From: Cranoglanis bouderius | Lineage: Eukaryota; Chordata; Actinopteri; Siluriformes; Cranoglanididae | Reading direction: 5' to 3' | Assembly: GCA_023630585.1 (NCBI GenBank) | Contig: CM042547.1 | Location: 4,879,368 to 4,943,367, forward strand | DNA: 64,000 nucleotides | Part shown: one piece after another, positions 45,243-57,708 of the stretch | How the letters are laid out: the number at the start of each line of letters is the position of its first letter | Numbering within the stretch: the stretch's first letter is position 1 | Translations under genes and position numbers: made by a program | The notes under the pieces: generated by a model | Database searches by the model: none | Seen by the model: the letters and a program-made list of their open reading frames with translations, nothing else | What the model was told of the DNA's origin: nothing

Positions 45243-46100
45243 GGGTCATTCCATCTCAAGTGGTCCAATAATTCTTGAAAGTTGGTTGCTTGATTGTTTT
45301 TAATTTTTAATTTTTTTTTTTTTACTTGGTTTAATTACGATGGCCAACTTTGTGTCATGGCACACAAGAAATTTTGGTTATACATCTGTTTACTGAAACC
45401 TCAATAGCTCCTTGGAACAAAAACTGATCTTTAGAGTACATTACATTTCTGCTAGCCCTAGCTCTGTAACCAGTGGAATCTCAAACTCAAAATTTTTACA
45501 GCAGAACTATAGAGGACTTATTTCTGTGAAAATTTCAGGTTCGTATCTGGTCCCCCACCAGAGATATTCAACCCGAAAGTGAGGGGATGTTTTTTTTTTG
45601 TTTAAAAATGGCACTTTCTCTCCCCCATAAAAAAGAGAGAAGTCTCAAACCTGCTTACACAGTATACTTACCTAGGTACCCCCTAAACAAATTAAGACTA
45701 AGGCTCTATCCCTTCCCATTATAAATTGAGCCTAAAAGTGGAACTGTGAGCAATCTTGAGCATTAAAATTGGATTTAAGTTCTAAGTCTAAGGAGCAAGA
45801 ATGTGCAAAATGCTTATAAATGTTCATGTACCTTGTAATGTGCTCTAGAGATCAGTTTTTGTTCCAAGGAGCTAGGCCCAACCTGAGGCAAGATATTGAG
45901 GTTTCCGTAAACAGCTGTATAATCAAAATGTATTGTGTGCCACGACACAAAGATGGCCGTCATGGTTAAACCAAGTAAAATTAAAGAAAAGAACTGGTGG
46001 TTTTGCAATGCCAATACATAAAGGTAATCACTCCAAAAAAATGTGGAAAATTAAAAGTGGTCAAGCAACCTGCAACCAACCACTTGAGATGGAATGACCC
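45243..46100. mobile_element. Foldback element, long copy
   Basis: Ends GGGTCATTCCATCTCAAGTG and CACTTGAGATGGAATGACCC. Inner arms also pair: GCTCCTTGGAACAAAAACTG with CAGTTTTTGTTCCAAGGAGC, and TTACTTGGTTTAA with its complement. Arms are about 250-300 bp around a non-coding centre. A short relative is at 47515-47809. Confidence 0.8.
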
Positions 46101-47514
46101 ACAAATAAAATTCTCTAAACTTCATGATTTGCAACCTGTGGCTCAGCTGGTTAGCAAACACAAATATTAACATCCAGCTGCGATTTGTTTTTGGCACTGC
46201 TGGTTTTATCAAACACTGTCTCTGTGCAAGCACAAAGATTCTGACAGGCCAGTCTTGTGTTGTCTTAGTTTCGAGCGATGATGTAAATCAGCCAGTATGA
46301 AAAACAAATTCTGTGGTTCTGCACTCTGAGCCTTTATGTTGGCTGTGTAAAAGGATCAGAATCAGAAGTGAGGCATGCTGGAAGAGCAGAGCGGTGAGGG
46401 ATTTCCGACCAAATGGCCTGTGTATCTGGGGGTGGGTGATGCATTTGTATGTATGTCTAGTTCTAGCACTTCGTCTTTATTCTTTAGTAAAGTCAGAATA
46501 AAGAATCGTGTGGGCAGGCAGATTGGTACATGTCCCAGTGTGTAGGTGTCTATACAGTTTCCCATAATGCTGTTTATGGTGAACTTTAACCCCTTTTATA
46601 AGGTTCATTTCACAACCTCACCCACATACCTGCTGCTTGACTGAATATTAAATCTTTTTTAATAATAATAAAAAAAAAGGTCAGAAAGGAGACTAGCACC
46701 ATGTCTAATGTTTCAATGCTTTCAGTCTTGTCTTTTAAGTCTACAATTCACAGTTCCTTCCTTATGTTCTTTGAACATGTACATGTCAACAGCTTGATGT
46801 CTGTTTCTTTCAGAGAAATTGACAGCTATTCTCCTATGTGTCTGTGTAGCCATGTTTCTGCTTTTTTTTGTTTCACAGTAAGATGGTACTTGTACGTGTC
46901 CTAGTTCCAATTATTATTTGGTGCTGTTGAAAATGTACCCCATTATTTCTATTCTCTGTCAAAAAAGAAGGTCTTCTCTAGTATCTCCATTCAACCATTC
47001 CAAAATAACAAAATATACATGTCCTGGCTCAGACACCAGAATGAACACACGTGGACTAAAGGAGCTCGAAGGGAATGTGGGGCAGCCTGGATTTTTTTTC
47101 TCTAAGAGCACATCATTCAATGGCACTTGGCAGCTGGTCATAGAAACACATCCAACACATTTTAAAGGCTTGAAATTTTATGTCGTACGTCTTTTAAGGG
47201 TAGGAAAAAGAGCTCTTTTATGCTATAAGTGCTGCACCTTTGAAATTGGTCTCTCCCTATTGCCTCCGGTACAGGATCCTGACCCATTTAGTAAAAATAG
47301 AGCCAGTTTTTTCTAGAAGGTTCTCCTGTGAAGGTGTGGAAAAGTGTGTCTGTGTAATTTAAGGCGATATTGCTATGGTTCTCTCTGACCCTACCCAGCA
47401 AAATGCAGTGCATACTCTTGAGGGAACTAATGAGTAACACAAACATTTTAAAATGAATTAAAGGCAGATTGGAACAGCTTTGTCTCTTTAAAAGTCTTTA
47501 ATCAGGGTCAGTCC
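46101..47514. other. Intergenic, nothing recognised
   Basis: A-rich tracts at 46664-46678. Open frames up to about 130 codons have no domain, splice or codon signal that I could support. Confidence 0.5.
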
Positions 47515-47809
47515 ATCTTAAGTGTTCCGATAATTGTATAGGTGGTTGCTTGACTGTTTTAAATTTAAAAAAAAATTTCTTTTGATTTTGACTTCTATGA
47601 TTACCCCATTGCAAAACCACCAGTGTGGACTTAAATTGGAGTTAAATCTGGACTTAAATTGGTTTTATCACTCCTGTGATAAGTGATTAAGTGACTATGC
47701 CAATACAATGGTACAATGGCAATGCCAATAGAGTATTCACTCAAAAAAAATTAGGAAAATTAAAAATGGTCAAGCAAACTGGATTGGACCACTTGAAATG
47801 GAATGACCC
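47515..47809. mobile_element. Foldback/MITE element, short copy
   Basis: Left GGGTCAGTCCATCTTAAGTG, right CCACTTGAAATGGAATGACCC. It shares the sub-terminal GGTTGCTTGACTGTTT / TGGTCAAGCAA pair with 45243-46100 but is only about 295 bp. Confidence 0.75.
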
Positions 47810-48231
47810 ACCAATCATGCACAGTTAGATAGTGCTGACAATATGGACTACCATAATATGCAGTATCATCTGTTTCTACTTCTGCTCTGTGTTGAACACT
47901 GGGTGACTAATTCTTCTTACCAAACTGCAACCAAAGCGGTGCCACGCTGTTTGTTAGTGTCCCACATTCAGTTCTAGTTTAAAATCATGGGAAAGTGGTA
48001 CAGTATATGTGCTGCCAATTTACATAGTTTTAACCACTAGGGGGCACCACTTTAAAGCAGTCAGTGTGTACAGGGGTGTAACACAATATCACCATCTCTA
48101 TCTGTATCTGTTCAGTGCTCCAAATATCCGTATCCTTATATATGAAATAAAAATATATAAAAATATGGTTTACTTTGGCATGGCCTAATTTTATTTATTT
48201 ATTCATTTTAAATGAACCCTAACACTATAGC

Positions 48232-48612
48232 TGTTTCCATCCATGTATTTTTAAAGTGAAAGTGATGTGAAGGCCAATGTATGGTAACCCATACTTGGAA
48301 TTTGTCCTCTGCATTTAACCCATGCAAGTTAGTGCACACACATTAGGAGTTGTGAGTAGTGAACACACACACACTACAAACCGTGAACACACCCGGAGCA
48401 GTGGGCAGCCATTTTTTCTGTGGCTCCTGGGGAGCAGTTGAGGGTTAAGGGCCTTGCTCAAGTGCCCAACAGTGGCAGCTTGGGGGGTGCTGGGATTTGA
48501 ACTCACAACCTTCTGATCAGTAACCCAACTTCTTAACCAATGAGCTACCACCGCCCCAATTTTTATGTGAATTTTGGGATATAGCATAAAAAAAAGCTGG
48601 ATGGAAACACCA
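48232..48612. mobile_element. Small MITE interrupted by a SINE
   Basis: CTGTTTCCATCCATG at the left and GCTGGATGGAAACACC at the right form the inverted ends of an element of about 75-95 bp once the SINE 48254-48558 is set aside. Confidence 0.6.
48254..48558 (-). mobile_element. tRNA-derived SINE, full length
   Basis: On the - strand it starts GGGGCGGTGGTAGCTCATTGG (A box) with the B-box-like GAGTTCAAATCCC, then TTGGGCACTTGAGCAAGG and the tail CACATCACTTTCACT. It is flanked by a 7-bp duplication ATTTTTA (48247-48253 and 48559-48565). Confidence 0.82.
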
Positions 48613-49665
48613 GATGCGAATAAAATCTTCCAAAATGTGCACAGAAACATATGCGCTCAATTCAGGCAGATCATTTTTTTATTTGATAAGAAGACGCGCA
48701 TAAACTACGATGCAAACACATTTACCGAATATATCTCCTCGATGCGTATCAAAAAATTCATGTGACTGGATATTTAGTGCATGTGGCCAACTTATACAGT
48801 ACGATAGCAATGTGTTTTTCTGTGGGAAGTGTGGCACGGTGGGTCACTACAACTGGACTAACCAGTGGACCAGTCTCGTTGCACAGCATCTCAGATGTTG
48901 TTTTTGTCATTCTGAAATGCCTGAGTTGAAATCTGTCACTGAAATGATTTGGTATAATTACCTTCCAGAACTGTCTCACATGATTCCGTTCCCAAATATC
49001 AGGCATCTGCCTCTGATCGCAAGATAACATGAGGTTTGTGATAGCGTTTTGTCTGCGTGCTCTGAAGCGCAAGTCATTTATTATATTGTAAAAAATGAGG
49101 CTTATGAGGTAGTAATATCTGCACTGACAGTATAGTCTGTGAATTCTGCCTCTGACAGTTCCTCAGCCTCTGCTACATCACTTGCGGTACTGTTTTTTAA
49201 TCTCACTCGCACAGTTATTATTTTTTTGTTTGTACCTGCCTGTGATATTTTCTAACAAAAATGAGTTGCTTATATTTCCACAAAATATAAACAAACTAGT
49301 AGCCTAATTTGAACCACTGCAACCCTGACTAGGTAGTTACTAAGTAAAAAGTAGTAGCCCATGTAAACTTTCTGCAGCATTCAGGAAGCCTTTCCTTGCT
49401 GATGTGATTCGGAAGTTCATATTCGGTAGTGGAGAATGCAAAAACAGAGGCGGCAACATTTAGGGCAACAGAGAGCTACATGACTCTGACAGCACAAGTA
49501 GCTAACAGCAGGAAAAGAAAAGCCTGTGACACGCAAATACTATTATTATTACTTTTCAATTACTGTACTTTAATAATGTTGAATGTTTCAATCAATTGTG
49601 AATGGAAACTTGAGGCACACATTCAGGCAATGTACAGTTTCACATCAAAACGTTGTATTGTACGT

Positions 49666-49870
49666 TATACCATGGTCTGTCAGAATACTCATTTCTGATT
49701 GGCTGGAAGGTGTGCGTTAAAACCGTATATACCACAGGTAGTTCTGGTTAGTTTAATCACCGTTCTAAATTAATTCGCTGCCTCTGTAACCATAGTAACA
49801 TACAGTTAAACTCACAGCTTCATTTATAGTAGAGACGCGGCACAGACGCAGGTAATTCACACACGCACAA

Positions 49871-49904
<34 letters not shown>

Positions 49905-50111
49905 ATAACTGTATATTATAATTCATTCAAATGAATGTAATCTTATCACACTACTTTATCTCTGTGTATAATTTAGAGTGGGCAGAATTCTAGATCTAAT
50001 GACCGAAAATTAACCGTTATTTAATTATTTTTATCTTTTCAGTCAAATTATACACTGCAAACATCAATGACAGCTTTAACTTGTCAGTGCTGGCAAGTGA
50101 CCATGGTATAA
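49666..50111. mobile_element. MITE with TATACCATGGTC ends
   Basis: TATACCATGGTC at about 49667 and GACCATGGTATA at about 50100-50111 are exact inverted ends. CTGATTGGCTGG follows the left end. The interior carries a (TC)n run (49870-49905). Confidence 0.6.
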
Positions 50112-50112
50112 G

Positions 50113-50240
50113 TGGGATAATCCATGGCTAAGTGTGCGTTACACCATTTTAATGCACTCCACTTCGCATCGGGTGGTTCTTTGCCTCCATATTGTGCAAT
50201 AAAATCGTGTAATGCACACCTAGCCGTGGATTATACCTTA
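50113..50240. mobile_element. Short MITE, about 28-bp inverted ends
   Basis: Left GGGATAATCCATGGCTAAGTG and right GGTGTGCATTAC-complement region (CACACCTAGCCGTGGATTAT) pair over about 28 bp. It lies directly against 49666-50111. Confidence 0.6.
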
Positions 50241-50285
50241 CTTATCCTTCTTTAACTGGATCGTACTGTGTTAGTATTATATTCT

Positions 50286-50330
50286 GCTGCACTTTGGATA
50301 AAGGCATTTCGAAATGAATAAAGGTAAGTG
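50286..50330 (+). repeat. LINE/SINE-tail-like fragment
   Basis: CTGCACTTTGGATAAAGGC then GAAATGAATAAAGG: a diverged copy of the 'CTCTGGATAAG-GCGTC-GCCAAATG' tail at 15817-15862. Confidence 0.45.
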
Positions 50331-51228
50331 AAATATAAACAGGAAGACCATACTAGCTGGAGTACAAAGACCAGGAAAGTATGGAAAGTTGCATCCTGTC
50401 ATCTTTTCTGTATGTTCTATTTTTATTCTATTTTGTATTTAGAGGAGTTTCAGAGGAACGGAGCGGAATTTGCCCACACTCTCGGACATGCTGTCCATCT
50501 CAGGCAGAAGTGGCTACTGCTCCTGCAGTTATCGCACTGGAAGTACTGAGAGCAGAAAATGGTGTGATGGAGGGCTAACGGATGGTTAGTTGGTTCTTTC
50601 ATGATAGGTGGGATTCGGTCGTCTCCTCTGTCTCAAACACAGATTAGGGTTCTGTAAATCTTCTCTTGCTTCATCAGACTGGTGTCCTCTTTCCTGCTAT
50701 TGAATAATACTAGCCCCAAGCATGGTAAACACTTGCTTTTATATACCTAATTGTTCCTCTCCAGTTTTTTGGTCAGATCCTGTTGGAAAATCTGAGCCAA
50801 ATAATCAGAACACGAGACGATGTATTACACCAGTCCCGACTATCTGGACACGCCAGTGTTCATGGCTGTCGACAATCTGTGGATGAATGATTAGCATATG
50901 AATACGTTTGAATAATTTCACATTAACCTTCCAAACTCTTGTTGTAGTAGTGACAAGTCAGAAAGCCCGGAACAACACACGCAACATGTTGTAATGATGT
51001 ATCCTGCCCTTACACATGTCCTTTTGTATTAATTTCCAAATGACTCCCAAATGAGCAGTTGAAATTCTGCTGCACAGCGCTATGGTGTAGTTTAGAAACT
51101 GTGCCATAAGAAGAAGGTTTAATAAGAATATGACTCATGATACAGCCATTGTTGTGACCACAGGAGAGGGTATACACAGTCATACACTCTAACACACACT
51201 CATAACTAATTAATATCACACATATACA

Positions 51229-51400
51229 GTCCACTCCAGAATTATTGGCACCCTTTCAAAGAGAATGAGCAAAAATGGTTGTATAAAATAAGTTATAATG
51301 ATTAAAAAGAAGTTGTCATAAGAACTCTAGCAAACCCTTAAAGAATATTGCTGAAAAAACTTTTTTTTTTAAATTTTGAAACTGACCTACAGTAGATGAC
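51229..51400 (+). mobile_element. Fragment of a Tc1 terminal repeat
   Basis: TACAGTCCACTCCAGAATTA then TTGGCACCCTTTCAAAGAG, a typical Tc1-like terminus. No partner end was seen nearby. Confidence 0.5.
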
Positions 51401-51488
51401 ACCCATGTAAAATCTGTTTTTCATCCATCACCATGCAGTATACAGTTGTTTACCTGTACAGTTGTACTGTAATGTATGTAAATATATA

Positions 51489-51868
51489 CAGTGGGGTCCA
51501 AAAGTCTGAGACCACATTTCTAGGTCTTGTACTATTTTTAGGTCCCTATTTAAATGTAAGCAAATTTGTGATATTAAAGCATGTGTTCAGACGACACGCC
51601 GATGGATTTGATCTAAAATGGATCATAAGGTTTTGCACAAACATGTGGAGTCCATGCCAGCTCGAGTGCACACTGTCGTTAAAGCAAAAAAGGGGTGTAC
51701 CAAATACTAATAAACTCTGAAATTCATGTAAATATTTCAAAGATTCTACTTTTCACTCAAGTTGTTGTCAATAATATCATTTGTGATGACAATTGTTGTG
51801 TTAAATTAGAAAAGAATGCAAAATTGAAGCATTTTCTCTAGTGCTCGCAGACATTTGGACTCCACTGT
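51489..51868. mobile_element. Non-autonomous Tc1/mariner-type MITE
   Basis: The left end CAGTGGGGTCCAAAAGTCTG and right end CAGACATTTGGACTCCACTG pair. TA dinucleotides flank both sides. The interior is about 340 bp and non-coding. Confidence 0.75.
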
Positions 51869-51887
51869 ATATAAACAGTTAAAATAT

Positions 51888-52025
51888 CATTGATTCATTC
51901 ATCTTCAGTCATCGCTTTATCCCAAGTAGGGGGTCATGATGGATCCTAGGAAGGCCAAATGGGCACCAGTCCATTGCAGGGCACTATGCAGACACTCATT
52001 CGCATCTAGAGTTCACATCTCATTG
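51888..52025. repeat. Interspersed repeat fragment
   Basis: ATTCATTCATCTTCAGTCATC then CAGTCCATTGCAGGGCAC and ACTCATTCGCATCTAGAG, words I recall from a widespread fish repeat. Short and diverged. Confidence 0.4.
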
Positions 52026-52029
52026 GCAT

Positions 52030-54100
52030 ACTGTATGTACACAAATCCAGCAGCTATTACTGAGACACAATCACATTAAATGAAGCAGCACATTCAACAT
52101 TTCATTCTTTACTGTGTGATATTGATTTGACTGAATCAACTCCATGTTACATCATGGAGCACTTTTTCTACCTCAAATCTGTCCTGGAATCTGCCAGTTA
52201 GGGGATGTGTGTATAACTTTTACTGACCAATGATTCTACCCAGTGGCTAAATATATACTGTATATCCAAACTTTTGTTTGTGCAGCTAACCTTGTCTGAA
52301 AGTCCTCCATTATCCCTAACTCACTATTTTGCCAGCTCCTATTTCAATCCAGCACACACCCCCTCACACCATTTGTAGACCCCAGTAACCCTACCCTAGT
52401 CCTTGTGACCTCCAAGTGACCAAATTGTTTCACCCTGTAATGAGAAAATGCTGTGTTGGTAGTTCGGTGCTTGGATGTGGGCCAAAGTAGGCCAGGGAAG
52501 GTACCATGTATGCTTGCTTGTTCTCATTGATTCCTCCTGATTGTCTGGCTGAGACCATCATGGCAGGACAATTGTTTTTCATTACAGCCAGTCAGAGAAG
52601 ACCAAGGGTCAGAAACTCCACATAACCCCACTCAGCATCATCTTTGGGTTAGACCACTGTGCTAGAAGAAGGGAACAAGCAGTTGCTATTACTTTTTAGA
52701 GGGGAGTGTAGAATGGTACAGTAGATGGGTGGAGGTGGTATAGAGGGATCAGGATATGTTTTCACTTGAATTTTAATGAGGCCTTAGTTAATAAGGGCTA
52801 TTAAAAATGTATGAGCACTTTGAATATACTATGAACACTGTAGTTCCAATTATACGCCAATTATTTTCCCACATGGTTGCCTCGCATGTGAGCGGCTTTT
52901 CCAGTTATTGATCATGCATAATACTGTATACCTTTTACATGTACGTAACACATTTACAATAATGCCTAAATCTTTAAGGCAGCATTGTCAGTCTTTTCAC
53001 CATTATTGCTTTCACTTGTGCCATGTCCACTACACATGGGGTGGTTACAGATGAGGAAGATCTACGAAAGAAGTGATCTGCTGTAGCCGCTATTCTGCTA
53101 CCGTGTGTCTGCTTTTATCAGATCAATAAAAGGATCTCTCTTCCTCTCTCTCGCCCTTTCTTTCACTCTTTCTTCTTTTATTTTGAAAATCCGAGATTGG
53201 ATTTTGTTTCCTTTCTCCTTCGATTGGGCAGAAGCTTTATTAGTTTATTGGCTGGCCTGTTGGAATAGGAGTGCTGCTGAATGCAGTAAGATTTCAGTGC
53301 AGTATGTATTGAATGAGTGTGGGTGTCTATCCCTCGCTTCCTTACTGTCAAGCTCTATTGCTGGATGTGTATAAAACATCTACCACTTGCTGGCCCCCTT
53401 TTTCCCCATAGCTATGTTTCACCAGATATAAAATGTTAGATATAGTGGAGTGAAAGTTGTACTTGAGCTTTTGGTCCAAACAGGCTACTTCGTAACTGTG
53501 TGATGGGCCAAAATTGTTTTGAATACAGGCTTTTCTTCCAGAAGCTGTGTTTGGTAAAGAAATCATTTTACCTTAAAATAGTCCTTCAATGTGCATGACG
53601 TCCAGTTTGCAAGAAGTGGGGTGGTCAATGCTCCATAAATGCTTAATTAGTATAATAAAAAATCAATTTACAAGGTAAAATGGAGCATTAAGTTGTGTTA
53701 AATATAATTCAATTCTTATCTGGATTTTTCTTTCTCTAATGTGCTTTAATATGTTGTTTTAATAAAATGTTTGACATCACATTGCACTTTACAGTAACTA
53801 CATGAATAATCATGCACTAATACCTGAATTAATACTTACTTGAATATGAACTAATGATGAGTAAAGGCATGTACTAATCACAAAATAATGCAGAGCTAAC
53901 CTTAATTACGACAAGAGTCTTATGAATTCATGCTTTAATAACGATGACCATCATTAGATGGCGTTGAGATGAAATTATTGGTGTTTATTATTAGTGAGTT
54001 TTTCTACATTCGATAAGGAGGATCAATGTAAATCCATCCAATGATGTTTGTGTACGCAGCTGCATATGGCAAATTATATAAACAATATTTTTACTATGTA
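52030..54100. other. Intergenic, nothing recognised
   Basis: About 2 kb of apparently single-copy sequence. No open frame with splice support. Confidence 0.5.
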
Positions 54101-55672
54101 CAGTGGGTATAGAAAAGAATCACCCCCTTTAAAATAATCACATTTTGTTGCTTTTCAGCCTGAAATGAAGACGGACACAGTTTTTGTTTTATCCAGTTGT
54201 ATTTACTCAGTGCAACTTATAACATCCAAGTGAAAGATATAACACCAACATGTCAGAATTAAATAAATAAAAAATAAAAAACAGAATCACTGAGTTGGAA
54301 AAAGGATCACCCCCTTGCTTTAATTTGCCTTAATATTTTAATGACAGCCTTTAGTCTGTTGGGATATGTCTCTACTAACTTTGCACATCTAGACTTTGCA
54401 ATATTTGCCCACTCTTCTTTGCAGAATTGCTCAAGTTAAGTTGAATTTGATGGTGACCGTTTGTGGACTGCAGTCTTCAAGTCATTGAAGATGACACAGA
54501 TTTTCAATGGGGTTTAAGTCTGGGCTCTGACTAGGCCATGCAAGGACATTCACCTTTTTCCTCCTTCAACCACTGTGTGGTCAGTTTTGCTGTGTGCTTT
54601 GGGTCATTGTCATGTTGGAAGGCAAACCTTCTTCCCATTGACAACTTTCTGGCAGAGGGCAGCAGATTTTCTTCAAGAATTTGACGGTATTTTACCCCAT
54701 CCATTTTCCTTCTATCCTGACAAGTGCTCCAGTCCCTGCTGCAGAGAAACACCCCAATAACCGGATATTACCACCTCCATGCTTTACTGTAGGAATGGTG
54801 TTATTTGGATGGTGAGCTGTATTGGAGTTCTGCCAGACATATCGTTTGGTGTTGAGGCCAAATAATTTAATTTTAGTCTCATCTGACCATAACACCTTTT
54901 TCCATGTGGCCTCAGAATCTTCAAGGTGCGTTTTGGCAAAGCTCAGTCATGGGTGGCTTTTTTCTTGCAACCTTCCCATACAAGCCACATTTGTGGAGAA
55001 TTTGTGATATTGTTGTCACATGCACACAATGACCACTCTTTGTCATAAATTCCTGCAACTGCTTCAGAGTTGCTGTAGGCCTCTTGGTAGCCTCTCTGAC
55101 CAGTTTCCTCCTGGCTCTTTCATCCAGTTTGGAGCGACGTCCTGATCCAGGGAGGGTCTGTGTTGTACCAAATACCTTCCACTTCTTAATAATAAACTTT
55201 GATAAAGCCTTTTGAAATTTTTTTTGTATCCATCTCCTGACTTGTGCCTGTCCACAACTTTATCCTGGAGATCTTTTGACAGTGTCTTGCCACCCATAGT
55301 TGATTGTTTGCTTCAGTTGCACTACAAAATGCTCCAGGAAAGCTCTTTTCATGCTGAGCTAATCAAAATGACCACAGCTGATCACAGTTGAAAGTCAAAT
55401 TTTGTTTGTTTTCTTTGTGTGCCATTGAGAAGGTGATTAGCTACACCTTATTGAGTTTACAAGTCATTTTTAGGAGGGGGTGATCCTGGTTTTTTATTTT
55501 TTATTATTTTTTTTCTGACATGTTGGTGTTATATCTTTCACTTGGATGTTATAAGTTGCACTGAGTAAATACAACTGGATAAAACAAAATTTTCTTCATT
55601 GTCTTCATTTCAGGCTGAAAAGCAACAAAATGTGATTATTTTAAAGGGGGTGATTCTTTACTATACCCACTG
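54101..55672 (-). mobile_element. Tc1-like transposon, full length with about 160-bp terminal repeats
   Basis: Ends CAGTGGGTATAGAAAAGAAT and ATTCTTTACTATACCCACTG. The inverted repeats reach 54258 and start again at 55513 (AACACCAACATGTCAGAA and complement). TA flanks both ends. Broken transposase on the - strand. Confidence 0.92.
54360..55299 (-). pseudogene. Tc1 transposase pseudogene
   Basis: N-terminus at 55297 (MGGKTLSKDLQDKVVDRHKS) with a damaged HTH. The DDE part is in pieces: LWSDETKIKLFGLNTKRYVW (54890 region), GGGNIRLLGCFSAAGTGAL, then FAFQHDNDPKHTAKLTTQWL (54630 region). Multiple frame breaks. Confidence 0.85.
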
Positions 55673-55871
55673 TACATGTATATGAACTATATATTTGAAA
55701 TTATGCCAGTTTCATTTTTATTCTTTCTTATAGAGCAGGTTTGATTGAGTTTACACCTACATTAATTTAATTAATACATTAACTAACTAACATGTACTTA
55801 AAGTGGTCATTATTCACGCATGAGTTCATAAGAATCATGTCATAGTTATGGTTAGCTCTTCATTATTTTTT

Positions 55872-56140
55872 TTCGTAGTGGTTAGCATGTTTGCCTTGCA
55901 CCTCCAGGGTTGGGGGCTCGAATCCTGCCTCCGCCCTGTGCGCGCTCCCTGTTCTTCAGAGGTTTCCTCCCCCAGTCCAAAGAATTGGACACTAAATTGT
56001 CCATGGTGTGTGAATGTGTGTGTGATTGTGCCCTTTTATTGGGTTGTAACCTCGCCCAAGGTGTCTCCTCCTTCCTTGTGGCCAGAGTTCCCCACGACCT
56101 TGTGTAGGATAAGCGGTACAGAAAATGGATGGATAGATGG
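55872..56140 (+). mobile_element. V-SINE (DANA/Mermaid-like), 5'-truncated
   Basis: GTAGTGGTTAGCATG (partial A box), B box GGCTCGAATCC, core GGTTTCCTCCCCCAGTCC and the tail GGATAAGCGGTACAGAAAATG. Same family as 43788-44127. Confidence 0.75.
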
Positions 56141-56192
56141 ATGCGATGAGGGAAGAAGTAGGGGAATGATATGAAATAAGCCTCTGGCCTTG

Positions 56193-56196
<4 letters not shown>

Positions 56197-56262
<66 letters not shown>
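56197..56262. repeat. (AC)n microsatellite
   Basis: About 32 uninterrupted AC units shortly after the SINE tail. Confidence 0.95.
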
Positions 56263-56263
<1 letters not shown>

Positions 56264-56574
56264 CTCTTTTTTCTTGAATCTTTAATAGTAAAAGCTGAGG
56301 ATTATTTATATCAACATTCTCTATAGCAGGGGCATCTAACTCAAATTCTGTCCGGGCCACATCAGCATTTTTGTGAGCCCTTGAAGGGACATAATTTAAG
56401 GCTATTAATTTTTAAAAACATATTATCTATTGTGTTGATTAACACTATTAACCTAGGCTCTGACATTAGAATAGGATGTTTCTAGGAAAAAGAAGGGCTA
56501 ATATGAACTATTCAACTGGATGCACTTTAGGACTAGGTGATAACATTGATTAAAATGAATTAAAATCAATATAT

Positions 56575-57708
56575 ACAGCATCTCACAGAAGTGAGTACAT
56601 CCCTCACATTTTTGTAAATATTTTATTATATCTTTTCATGGGACAACACTGACGAAATGACACTTTGCTAAAATGTAAAGTAGTGAGTGTACAGCTTAAA
56701 TTTGTAATTTGTACAGTGTAAATTTGCTGTCCCCTCAAAATAACTCAACACACAGCCATTAATGTCTAAACTGCTGGCAACAAAAGTGAGTACACCCCTA
56801 AGTGAAAATGTCCAAATTGGGCCCAATTAGCCATTTTCCCTCCCCGGTGTCATGTGACTCATTAGTGTTACAAGGTCTCAGGTGTGAATGGGGAGCAGGT
56901 GTGTTAAGTTTGGTGTTATCGCTCTCACACTCTCTCATACTGGTCACTGGAAGTTCAACATGGCACCTCATGGCAAAGAACTCTCTAAGGATCTGAATAA
57001 AAGAATTGTTGCTCTACATAAAGATGGCCTAGGCTATAAGAAGATTGCCAACACCCTGAAACTGAGCTTCAGCATGGTGGCCAAGACCACACAGCGGTTT
57101 AACAGGACAGATAACACTCAGAACAGGCCTCGCCATGGTTGACCAAAGAAGTTGAGTGCACATGCTCAGCATCATATCCAGAGGTTGGCTTTACAGAATA
57201 GACGTGAGTGCTGCCAGCATTGCTGCAGAGGTTGAAGGGGTGGGGGGTCAGCCTGTCAGTGCTCAGACCATACGCTCTACACTGCATCAAAATGGTCTGC
57301 ATGGCTGTCTTCCCAGAAGGAAGCCTCTTCTAAAGATGATGCACAAGAAAGCCCGCAAACAGTTTGCTGAAGACAAGCAGACTAAGGACATGGATTGCTG
57401 GAACCATGTCCTGTGGTCTGATGAGACCAAGATAAACTTATTTGGTTCAGATGGTGTCAAGCGTGTGTGGCGAGTACAAAGACAAGTGTGTCTTGCCTAC
57501 AGTCAAGCATGGTGGTGGGAGTGTCATGGTCTGGGGCTGCATGAGTGCTGCCGGCACTGGGGAGCTACAGTTCATTGAGGGAACCATGAATGTCAACATG
57601 TACTGTGACATACTGAAGCAGAGCATGATCCCCTCCCTTTGGAAACTGGGCCGCAGGGCAGTATTCCAACATGATAACGACCCCAAACACACCTCAAAAA
57701 TGACACAC
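56575..57708 (+). mobile_element. Tc1-like transposon (family 1), 3' end replaced
   Basis: The left end is CAGCATCTCACAGAAGTGAG, with a long terminal region containing AGTGAGTACACCCCTAAGTG. The transposase starts at ATG 56960 (MAPHGKELSKDLNKR; HTH to about 57120), then in shifted frames DDE pieces up to HDNDPKHTSK at about 57700. The remaining C-terminus and right end are absent; sequence of another Tc1 family follows directly. Confidence 0.85.
56960..57700 (+). pseudogene. Tc1 transposase pseudogene (family 1), truncated
   Basis: HTH segment GLGYKKIANTLKLSFSMVAK, a stop after RPRHG, then WNHVLWSDETKINLFGSDG and GGGSVMVWGCMSAAGTGEL in other frames, ending FQHDNDPKHTSK. The third catalytic acidic residue region is lost. 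Confidence 0.82.

Noticed and set aside
46918..47316. 132-codon + strand frame downstream of oma1
   Set aside because: No family resemblance; chance open frame in non-repeat DNA.
48490..48558. tRNA gene on the - strand
   Set aside because: Same reason: the tRNA-like head of a SINE with a target duplication around the whole unit.
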